Source: an uncultured Bacilli bacterium
GTDB lineage: Bacteria; Bacillota_I; Bacilli_A; RF39; UBA660
DNA: 6,852 nucleotides
Direction of reading: 5' to 3'
Assembly (NCBI GenBank): GCA_944327405.1
Contig: CALVHK010000052.1
Coordinates: forward strand, 1-6,852
Positions 1 through 5,078 of this stretch are shown here, in pieces. Made by a program: the position numbers and the translations under genes. Position 1 is the first letter of the stretch. Every line of letters begins with the position of its first letter. Under the pieces are notes generated by a model. It did not search any database and was not told the origin of the DNA. It was given only the letters and a program-made list of their open reading frames with translations.

Positions 1-4
1 GCTG

Positions 5-181
5 TTACTTGCCACTACCCTTTTGGATATTACATTTTCTTTTGATTATATCACTTTCGTTGTAGTATTTTTTGGTTCGATCTAAGTTTAGGCCATATTC
101 ATTTAATAAGCCATGTTTTTTAAACTCTAATGTATCATCACTGTCTGTATATCCTTGATAATATTTATCTATTTCTTTCAA
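5..181 (-). CDS. Small hypothetical protein (58 aa) downstream of the PBP gene
   Basis: I do not recognise this protein. It reads MKEIDKYYQG at the start and ends NIQKGSGK, followed by TAA. It is hydrophilic, rich in Lys, Asp and Tyr, with no membrane segment, signal peptide or known motif that I can see. The start is TTG at 181: an in-frame TGA lies only three codons upstream, there is no in-frame ATG, and a GGGTGA Shine-Dalgarno sequence sits six bases before the TTG. It starts 40 bases after the PBP stop, in the same direction, so it is probably cotranscribed with the dcw operon. In Bacilli the PBP gene is usually followed by spoVD, murE or mraY, so a small gene here is unusual. The Shine-Dalgarno bases lie in a hairpin (190-208), which would lower translation. 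The frame is short and has no family support, so it may be spurious. Confidence 0.5.
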   Translation of the reverse strand: MKEIDKYYQGYTDSDDTLEFKKHGLLNEYGLNLDRTKKYYNESDIIKRKCNIQKGSGK

Positions 182-189
182 AGTACTTC

Positions 190-208
190 ACCCATTTTTA
201 TTATGGGT
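190..208 (-). promoter_or_regulatory. Hairpin covering the ribosome binding site of the 58-aa frame
   Basis: On the minus strand ACCCAT and ATGGGT form a perfect 6-bp stem with a 7-base A/T loop. The 3' arm supplies the GGGT of the GGGTGA Shine-Dalgarno sequence before the TTG start at 181. No T-tract follows, so it is not a Rho-independent terminator. It could limit translation initiation or stabilise the 3' end of the upstream PBP message. The stem is seen directly; the regulatory role is inference. Confidence 0.4.
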
Positions 209-221
209 TAGTTTTTATTTT

Positions 222-2324
222 TTATACTGTCTCTAGTGTTACTTCTAGCGTTTTTGTTAAATCGATGATTTCTCCTACTGGTAAGTTAAAACTACTTACT
301 ACTCCATAGCCAGTAAACGTAAATTTTAGACCAATTAAATTACAGAAATTCATTACTTCACTACTACTCCAACCTGTTATATCTGGCATGGTAAATTCCG
401 TACTGTTTGTTAGAAGAAATACTTTACTTCCTGATAAGACTTTTGTTCCTTTTAGAGGATATTGATTAATTATGACATCCCCCGTACCAAGTTTAATTAC
501 TTTTAAGTTTAATTTTTCTAATTCTTCAGTTGTTGCCTCAACACTACTACTCATGTAGTTACTTAACTCAATAATTTTGGTTAGATCTAAATCTGATTCC
601 GTATTCGTAATATTGGCATAATTTGCAATACTTTCCACGGCACTTGTTACAGCATTTGCAACCGCACTAGATCCTCCATCAATTTGTTTTACAGATATAT
701 ATATGATATATTCAGGATCTTCATAAGGGAATATACCGGCAAAAGAACGAATGTAATTGGTGCTTCCAGTTAAATATCCACCATTGGGATTCGCTATTTG
801 GGCTGTACCAGTTTTTCCCGCTAGAGTTACATTATTTGGTTGCCAAATCGTTGATAAACCGTTATATACCACATCATACATTAATTCATACATTTTATCT
901 ACCGATTCACTTGATACTTTACTGCCTAGTTCTGTTCTTCCCCCTTCATAGGTTACTTCACCATTTTCATCTACTATTTTATCGACAATGTATGGTTTTA
1001 ACATAACACCATCATTGGTTAATAGGCTTAAAGCTTGCAATGTTTGAATTGGTGTGGTGGTAATTCCTTGACCGAATGAGGCTGTTGCTAGTTCTGATTC
1101 ATAAGTAATTCGTAAAACACCATTTTCTTCTCCTGGTAGTTCTATACCTGTCTTAGACCCAAAACCTAAAGATTCATAAAAACTTCTTAGTTTTTCTGTT
1201 CCTAGTTTTAGGGCTAGATTGGTTGCTCCAACATTCGATGAATAAGCAAAACCAGTATCAAAATCAATCGTTCCCCATCCAGCATTGTTAAAGTCATAAA
1301 TGGTTGCTCCTGCTACTTCAATGGAACCAGACATAAATTCCTCTTCACCATCATATACACCATTCTCCATCGCTGCTAACCAAGAAAATATTTTCATGGT
1401 AGAACCTGGTTCATATGTGTATCCAACTAAGGGATTTACATAATTGGTTAGCCCTTCTAATGTATTCGGATTAAAATCAGGACTTGATGCACTTCCTACA
1501 ATGGCACCAGTTTTCGCATCCATGACTGTAAATGTAGCCCAACTAAAGTTATAGTTCTCTTCTAATGTATTTAGGGTATCTTCTAGTATTAGTTGAATTT
1601 GGGAATCAATGGTTAGATAAATATCACTGCCACTAACGGGATCAATTGTGTAATAGGCATCGCCCATTTGATAACCGTAAGCATCTTTTGAGTACATCGT
1701 CTCGCCATCTGTACCTTTTAATTCATCATTATAATAGGATTCTATTCCCATTTCCCCAACGATTTCACCATCATCATTTGTTCTAGCATAGCCTATAATG
1801 TAAGAAGCTGCTGATCCTTGCTTATAATATCTTTTACTACCACTGATAAAACCAATGCCATCTAAATCTAAAGCTTCTATTTCCGCTTTTTTGTTTTCGG
1901 TTAAATCCCGGCCATATATACCAAATTCTACTTGATAGGCATCTTCCACATTTAAACGAGATAAGGCATATTCGTAAGACATTCCTAAGACTTCTGATAA
2001 GGCACGGGCAGTTTTTTCTTTATCTACTACATGCTGCGGATTATCTGGATTAGTTGTTCTTGATTCACTTAAATAAGCAATTAAAGTATAAGAGTTTACG
2101 TTTTTAGCTAAGACCTCGCCATAAACATCATAAATGTTACCACGAGAAGCATATAATGTCTCTTTAGCAGTATTTCTATTGCTTACAAACTCTGTTAAGT
2201 TTGTTCCATCTACGGTAGGACTTAGAGCTACATAAGATAATTTTATGATGGCACAAAAAAATGCGAAAAAAAAGAGCACAATAAAAATTCTATTTACTCT
2301 TACTCTTGATCTCTTTTTTTTCAT
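222..2324 (-). CDS. pbpB: Division-type class B penicillin-binding protein with two PASTA domains (PBP2b/FtsI type)
   Basis: This is a septal peptidoglycan DD-transpeptidase, anchored in the membrane and acting outside the cell. The 700 residues run in the expected order: a short basic N-terminus, a membrane anchor at about 12-35, the class B signature RGNIYDVYGEVLA at 61-73, a dimerisation domain to about 230, and the transpeptidase domain at about 240-570. All three catalytic motifs are present: S308-T-M-K311 with the nucleophilic serine, S362-S-N364, and K504-T-G506. The C-terminus holds two PASTA-like domains at about 583-640 and 643-700, as in Bacillus PBP2b and pneumococcal PBP2x. The ATG at 2324 has an AGGAAGTG ribosome binding site that overlaps the TAG stop of ftsL, so translation is probably coupled. 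The signature differs slightly from the usual RGxIxDRxG, with Val in place of Arg at 67. SpoVD, a sporulation paralogue, is the main alternative; position right after ftsL and the two PASTA domains favour the division enzyme. Confidence 0.93.
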   Translation of the reverse strand: MKKKRSRVRVNRIFIVLFFFAFFCAIIKLSYVALSPTVDGTNLTEFVSNRNTAKETLYASRGNIYDVYGEVLAKNVNSYTLIAYLSESRTTNPDNPQHVVDKEKTARALSEVLGMSYEYALSRLNVEDAYQVEFGIYGRDLTENKKAEIEALDLDGIGFISGSKRYYKQGSAASYIIGYARTNDDGEIVGEMGIESYYNDELKGTDGETMYSKDAYGYQMGDAYYTIDPVSGSDIYLTIDSQIQLILEDTLNTLEENYNFSWATFTVMDAKTGAIVGSASSPDFNPNTLEGLTNYVNPLVGYTYEPGSTMKIFSWLAAMENGVYDGEEEFMSGSIEVAGATIYDFNNAGWGTIDFDTGFAYSSNVGATNLALKLGTEKLRSFYESLGFGSKTGIELPGEENGVLRITYESELATASFGQGITTTPIQTLQALSLLTNDGVMLKPYIVDKIVDENGEVTYEGGRTELGSKVSSESVDKMYELMYDVVYNGLSTIWQPNNVTLAGKTGTAQIANPNGGYLTGSTNYIRSFAGIFPYEDPEYIIYISVKQIDGGSSAVANAVTSAVESIANYANITNTESDLDLTKIIELSNYMSSSVEATTEELEKLNLKVIKLGTGDVIINQYPLKGTKVLSGSKVFLLTNSTEFTMPDITGWSSSEVMNFCNLIGLKFTFTGYGVVSSFNLPVGEIIDLTKTLEVTLETV

Positions 2325-2334
2325 ATTTCACTTC

Positions 2335-2634
2335 CTATTCATTTATCGTTTTGATATTACTATTATTATACGACAAACCACTCGCACTAGCAATACTTTG
2401 AATGTTTTCTATAGAAGCAAGTTCATCAATTTGCATGCTTAAAGCTTCATTGGTATCATTTTGAGAATCGATTTTGCTTTCAATCCGTTCAAGTTCGATA
2501 TTAGTTTGGGAAAGCAAGGCTTTCGTGTATACCCATGAAGTAGGCATAACAATAAAGCCAAAGAAAATGACTAAGAAAAACATCATTTTTTCTCCTTTTA
2601 ATAACTTAATCCTTTTTACTCTTTTTGTTCTCAT
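2335..2634 (-). CDS. ftsL: FtsL-like cell division protein
   Basis: This is a small bitopic divisome protein that, in Bacilli, forms a complex with DivIC and DivIB and helps recruit and activate the septal PBP and FtsW. The 99 residues show a basic cytoplasmic tail (MRTKRVKRIK), one membrane helix at about 17-34, a predicted coiled coil at about 43-75 rich in Glu, Ile and Gln, and a short C-terminal part whose ENIQSIASASGLSY resembles the conserved end of FtsL/DivIC proteins. FtsL sequences diverge strongly, so assignment rests on size, topology and position between rsmH and the PBP gene. Its ATG lies one base after the rsmH stop; the AGGA ribosome binding site is inside the last rsmH codons. 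The main alternative is a DivIC-family protein. Confidence 0.85.
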   Translation of the reverse strand: MRTKRVKRIKLLKGEKMMFFLVIFFGFIVMPTSWVYTKALLSQTNIELERIESKIDSQNDTNEALSMQIDELASIENIQSIASASGLSYNNSNIKTINE

Positions 2635-2635
2635 A

Positions 2636-3559
2636 TTATATCCTTTCTATGATTCTTAATTTAGCACTTTTGCTTCTACTATTTATTTTTAACTCCTCTA
2701 TACTTGGAGTAATTGGCTTTTTGTTGATTAATTTAATTAAAGGCTTGTATTCTTCGGGAATTTCTGGAAGTCCACGTACCATTTCTGGTGCTTCACTATA
2801 CTTCCTAAATATTTGTTTTACTAACCGATCTTCCAGAGAATGGAAAGTAATGACACAAATACGACCACCTTTTTTTAGTTTTTTTATCGCATCAGGTAGA
2901 GCAACTTCGATTGCTTCTAGCTCCCTATTTACTTCAATCCTTAAAGCTTGGAAGATTACACGTTCAGGGTGATGCTTATAAAAATAATTTGCACCAACGG
3001 CCCCTTTGATAATTTCTACTAATTCTAAAGTACCCTCTATTTCCTTCTTATTTCGATACTCCACGATTTTTCTAGCAATTTCTTTACTTCTTGGCTCTTC
3101 TGCATACTTATAAAAAAGCCCGGTTAATTCTTCTTCTGTATAAGTATTAATCAGATTTTTTGCAGAAAATTTCTCATCTTGATCCATTCGCATATCTAAT
3201 GCAGCATCTTGCATGAAACTAAATCCCCGACTTGCCTCATCAATTTCAGGACTAGATAAGCCTAAGTCGAATAAAAAGCCATCCACAAGTCCTACTCCTT
3301 CAAGATCTAACTTTTCTTTTAAATTGATGAAGTTGGAATGGATAATTTTAAAATTAGAAGAAATCTCACTTAATTCATGATGCGAATAGCTTATAGCCTC
3401 GCTATCCGCATCAAAGGCGTAAAGGTGCCCTCTTTTTATTCTTTTTAAAATAACTTTACTATGACCGGCATATCCTAGTGTGGCATCTACATATACTCCG
3501 TCATCTTTGATATTGAGCCCCTCGATTACCTCAGGTAACATTACACTAAAATGTTTCAT
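2636..3559 (-). CDS. rsmH: 16S rRNA (cytosine-1402-N4)-methyltransferase RsmH
   Basis: RsmH (MraW) uses S-adenosylmethionine to methylate N4 of C1402 in the decoding centre of 16S rRNA in the cytoplasm. With the start chosen here it has 307 residues, the usual size. Family motifs are all visible: the SAM-binding VDATLGYAGHS at 24-34, DGFLFDLGLSSPEID at 93-107 followed by RGFSF at 111-115, DMRMD at 122-126, the HPERVIFQALRIEVNRELE stretch at 197-215, ITFHSLEDRLVK at 237-248, and the C-terminal SRSKSAKLRI. The frame opens at an ATG at 3571, but I start at the ATG at 3559. It gives the family's standard MKHFSVMLPEV beginning, is preceded by GGAGAG, and leaves one base after the mraZ stop; the upstream ATG has no ribosome binding site. 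The gene is the second of the dcw operon. Confidence 0.97.
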   Translation of the reverse strand: MKHFSVMLPEVIEGLNIKDDGVYVDATLGYAGHSKVILKRIKRGHLYAFDADSEAISYSHHELSEISSNFKIIHSNFINLKEKLDLEGVGLVDGFLFDLGLSSPEIDEASRGFSFMQDAALDMRMDQDEKFSAKNLINTYTEEELTGLFYKYAEEPRSKEIARKIVEYRNKKEIEGTLELVEIIKGAVGANYFYKHHPERVIFQALRIEVNRELEAIEVALPDAIKKLKKGGRICVITFHSLEDRLVKQIFRKYSEAPEMVRGLPEIPEEYKPLIKLINKKPITPSIEELKINSRSKSAKLRIIERI

Positions 3560-3560
3560 A

Positions 3561-3989
3561 TTACTCTCCATTAAATAAGTTTTCAGCTACACTTTCTAAA
3601 GTGTCCTTATACTCATCATTGAATTTATCCCAATTTTCTTTCGACCAAATTTCAATGCGGTCATTTGCGCCGATTATGACAATCTCTTTTTCTAAACCGG
3701 CGTAAATGGCCTGTTGGGAAGTAATATTTATGCGACCTTGGCGATCAAGATTGCAACTAGCAGCGGCAGAAAAGAAAGATCTTACAAAGATGCGGGCATC
3801 TTTTTTGGTAAATGGTAAACTCTCTAGTTTGTCAACGATTTTTTGCCATTCGTTTTGTGTGTAGATGTATAAACACTTTTCTAGGCCACGGGTGACAATA
3901 AAAGTCTCACCCAAATTATCACGATAATTTGAGGGAATTACCAATCTTTGTTTATCATCCAGATTATGATGATACTCGCCCATGAACAT
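3561..3989 (-). CDS. mraZ: Transcriptional regulator MraZ
   Basis: MraZ is a DNA-binding protein of the SpoVT/AbrB-like fold that forms oligomeric rings and controls its own operon by binding repeats upstream of it. The 142 residues begin MFMGEYHHNLD, the typical family start, and carry the two half-domains with DxxxR motifs: D11-D-K-Q-R15 and D82-R-Q-G-R86. The frame stays open upstream to a GTG at 4013, but that GTG lies inside the operator repeats and would add eight residues not found in the family. The ATG at 3989 has a GGGGGA ribosome binding site, which is itself part of the last repeat, so bound MraZ could also affect initiation of transcription and leader use. It is the first gene of the dcw operon, and its stop lies one base before the rsmH start. 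Confidence 0.96.
   Translation of the reverse strand: MFMGEYHHNLDDKQRLVIPSNYRDNLGETFIVTRGLEKCLYIYTQNEWQKIVDKLESLPFTKKDARIFVRSFFSAAASCNLDRQGRINITSQQAIYAGLEKEIVIIGANDRIEIWSKENWDKFNDEYKDTLESVAENLFNGE
3564..3569 (-). promoter_or_regulatory. Ribosome binding site that decides the rsmH start
   Basis: GGAGAG on the minus strand lies at the end of mraZ and ends four bases before the ATG at 3559. It supports this ATG over the in-frame ATG at 3571, which overlaps the GGAG itself and has nothing similar upstream. Confidence 0.75.
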
Positions 3990-3997
3990 AATGGATC

Positions 3998-4043
3998 CCC
4001 CACTTTCTACCACAATGTACCACTGCTTACCATAATCTTACCA
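3998..4043 (-). promoter_or_regulatory. Predicted MraZ operator: five phased TGG repeats
   Basis: Read on the minus strand, TGGTA occurs at 4043-4039, 4032-4028, 4022-4018 and 4012-4008, followed by TGGGG at 4002-3998. The steps are 11, 10, 10 and 10 bases, so every repeat faces nearly the same side of the helix. Published MraZ targets in other bacteria are also tandem TGG/GTG-containing repeats with a period near 10 bases just upstream of mraZ. The first repeat overlaps the extended -10 element and the last forms the mraZ ribosome binding site. The repeats are seen directly; MraZ binding is inferred from family knowledge. Confidence 0.82.
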
Positions 4044-4063
4044 AAACTAAATCTATTTGTAAA
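4035..4063 (-). promoter_or_regulatory. Sigma-A promoter of the mraZ (dcw) operon
   Basis: The -35 box is TTTACA at 4063-4058 and the -10 box is TAAGAT at 4040-4035, with a spacer of exactly 17 bases. TGG directly before the -10 gives an extended TGn element, which is also the start of the first MraZ repeat. Transcription should begin near 4028, giving a leader of about 40 bases. Binding of MraZ to the repeats would block RNA polymerase. Confidence 0.8.
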
Positions 4064-4121
4064 GATTTAAGTGTTCGCTTGTTTCACTTTTTTTTAATAT
4101 TTACATAAATTTTACAACATT

Positions 4122-4150
4122 AAAAAAGACACATTATTTTTGTGCCTTTT
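4122..4150 (-). terminator. Rho-independent terminator after the 135-aa gene
   Basis: On the minus strand AGGCACA pairs with TGTGTCT (one G-T pair) around a 7-base A/T loop. The stem is extended by A-T pairs and followed by a T-run. It begins one base after the stop codon region of the 135-residue gene and separates it from the mraZ promoter. Confidence 0.8.
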
Positions 4151-4151
4151 G

Positions 4152-4559
4152 CTATGCTTTCCGTTTCATCTCATCGTGTAATTCTTTGATCTTTTCTATC
4201 TGACTCTCATTTTTTCTTTTATTTTCTAAAGCTTCTTCTGGATTATTCTTTATATATTCATCCATTCTTATAAAGGCTTCAATCATATCATTGGGTGTTG
4301 TTTTAGCAAAATAGTCGAAAGTATCTTCTGTCGGAGTTAAAAATAAAGGTAACTCACTTTCTTTTAATTTAGCTAAATTTATTACATCATCTATTATAAT
4401 TGATCCTTTTTTTACGAGAATAGCAGCACTTGTAAAATAGTTTTTATCTTGAAACAAAGCCGATGATAATAGAACGTTTTTTTCTTCTTCAGTTAAAGTT
4501 CTGCGGCTAAATTTTAAAATATCTTTTAAAATATTTAATTTATACTCTACTTCATTCAT
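4152..4559 (-). CDS. Hypothetical soluble protein (135 aa)
   Basis: I do not recognise this protein. It has no signal peptide or membrane segment and should be cytoplasmic. The first part (1-35) looks helical (NEVEYKLNILKDIL), the middle (about 40-105) mixes short hydrophobic stretches such as FTSAAILVKKGSIII, and the tail (about 105-133) is highly charged and could form a coiled coil (KNESQIEKIKELHDEMKRK). The ATG at 4559 has a good AGGTGAG ribosome binding site seven bases upstream. It has its own near-consensus promoter and its own terminator, so it is a single-gene unit and not part of the dcw operon despite the same direction. Base composition resembles its neighbours. The strong signals make it a real gene; no function can be stated. 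Confidence 0.85.
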   Translation of the reverse strand: MNEVEYKLNILKDILKFSRRTLTEEEKNVLLSSALFQDKNYFTSAAILVKKGSIIIDDVINLAKLKESELPLFLTPTEDTFDYFAKTTPNDMIEAFIRMDEYIKNNPEEALENKRKNESQIEKIKELHDEMKRKA

Positions 4560-4579
4560 AATTTCTCACCTTTCTTTAT

Positions 4580-4608
4580 ATATTACTATAGTGAACCTTT
4601 TTTGTCAA
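4580..4608 (-). promoter_or_regulatory. Sigma-A promoter of the 135-aa gene
   Basis: The -35 box TTGACA (4608-4603) matches consensus, the spacer is 17 bases, and the -10 box is TAATAT (4585-4580). Its distance to the ATG at 4559 gives a short leader. This is the closest match to consensus in the window, suggesting strong constitutive transcription. Confidence 0.8.
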
Positions 4609-4634
4609 AAGAAAAAAAGAGGTGAAGCCTCTTT
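4609..4634 (-). terminator. Rho-independent terminator after the tiny membrane gene pair
   Basis: On the minus strand AAAGAGG (4634-4628) and CCTCTTT (4622-4616) form a perfect 7-bp stem with a 5-base loop, followed by a T-run broken by one C. The stem begins inside the TAA stop codon of the 41-residue gene. The T-run ends directly at the -35 box of the next gene. Confidence 0.88.
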
Positions 4635-4758
4635 AATAATATAAAAATCCGCCAAAGATAATTGCTAATAAAATAAATAAAACAATTATTAAGAATGCGC
4701 TACTTTGAAGTCCGCATCCTCCATTATTTGAAGGACACTTGTCTTTACAACATCCCAT
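4633..4758 (-). CDS. Tiny cysteine-rich single-pass membrane protein (41 aa), YjcZ-like
   Basis: The protein starts MGCCKDKCPSNNGGCG and continues into one membrane helix at about 21-40 with the core VLFILLAIIFGG. The helix core matches that of the tiny YjcZ-type membrane proteins of spore-forming Bacilli (family VLFILLxIIxG). Cysteines lie at 3, 4, 8 and 15, all before the helix; they could bind metal or form disulfides, which is inference. The ATG at 4758 has a strong AAGGAGGTG ribosome binding site. It lies 27 bases after a second gene of the same type, with a terminator at its stop, so the two form a small operon. No enzymatic role is visible, and the function of the family is not known to me beyond its link with sporulation. 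Confidence 0.8.
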   Translation of the reverse strand: MGCCKDKCPSNNGGCGLQSSAFLIIVLFILLAIIFGGFLYY

Positions 4759-4785
4759 GGGACACCTCCTTAAGCTCACAAAAGA

Positions 4786-4878
4786 CTAAATGAATGCTCC
4801 TACTATGATGACTAATAGGATAAATAATACTAAAATCATGGCAGCACTGAGATTGGTGCCACATCCGCAGTTATTCAT
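4786..4878 (-). CDS. Tiny single-pass membrane protein (30 aa), YjcZ family
   Basis: The whole protein is a short head MNNCGCGTNLSAA and one membrane helix at about 13-30 reading VLFILLVIIVGAFI, close to the typical YjcZ sporulation-protein pattern. Cysteines are at 4 and 6. The ATG at 4878 has a strong AAAGGAGGAAT ribosome binding site, and the frame ends with TAG. It is the first of two paralogous tiny genes; the heads differ but the helix cores are almost the same, so they probably arose by duplication. A sporulation-sigma-like -10 lies about 34 bases upstream. Family assignment is from the helix pattern; function is unknown. Confidence 0.83.
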   Translation of the reverse strand: MNNCGCGTNLSAAMILVLFILLVIIVGAFI

Positions 4879-4911
4879 AAATCATTCCTCCTTTATTTGT
4901 CTTTTCAATAA

Positions 4912-4939
4912 TATATTATGGTTAATAAGCAAATTGGTG
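4912..4939 (-). promoter_or_regulatory. Possible sporulation (sigma-K/sigma-E type) promoter of the tiny gene pair
   Basis: CATAATATA at 4920-4912 fits the CATAnnnTA -10 of mother-cell sigma factors in Bacillus. CACC at 4939-4936, 15 bases upstream, resembles the AC-containing sigma-K -35. Spacing is one or two bases short of the usual. In such AT-rich DNA a chance match is possible, and no convincing sigma-A -35 was found at the right distance. Confidence 0.35.
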
Positions 4940-5024
4940 CGGGATAAACACCTAGTTGTTTTTGGTTTTTTATCGAGGGAATAAGAAGTTTTCGTGAAAA
5001 TTAACTAGTTTCCCTTTCTTTTTC

Positions 5025-5053
5025 TTGTATTTTTTCAGGATAGTTGCTATAAT
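5025..5053 (+). promoter_or_regulatory. prsA: Sigma-A promoter of prsA
   Basis: TTGTAT at 5025-5030 and TATAAT at 5048-5053 are separated by 17 bases. TGC before the -10 gives an extended element. The start site should be near 5060, so the leader is only about 20 bases and consists largely of the AGGAGGG ribosome binding site at 5063-5069. Confidence 0.82.
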
Positions 5054-5078
5054 TTATTTATTAGGAGGGAAAATATAA

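Noticed and set aside
1..15. GTG at 15-13 on the minus strand as the start of the next dcw gene
   Set aside because: The AAGGG before it leaves only two bases of spacing, and only four or five codons are visible, so a gene start cannot be supported.
757..2972. Several plus-strand open frames of 60-115 codons opposite the PBP, ftsL and rsmH genes
   Set aside because: They lie opposite well-supported conserved genes, lack ribosome binding sites and look like reverse translations of the hydrophobic or AT-rich parts of those genes.
3990..4013. GTG at 4013 as the mraZ start
   Set aside because: It lies inside the operator repeats, has no ribosome binding site, and adds eight residues before the family's conserved MFMGEY start.
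4786..4984. Plus-strand open frame of 64 codons across the tiny gene region
   Set aside because: It is antisense to the 30-residue YjcZ-like gene, which has a strong ribosome binding site and a recognisable helix; the plus-strand frame has no ribosome binding site and no family features.
4970..5025. Inverted repeat AGGGAA...TTCCCT with an inner TTTTC/GAAAA pairing in the prsA upstream region
   Set aside because: The arms are short and separated by a long loop with mismatches, and it does not end in a T-run suited to either neighbour. Chance in AT-rich DNA is likely; no riboswitch core was recognised.
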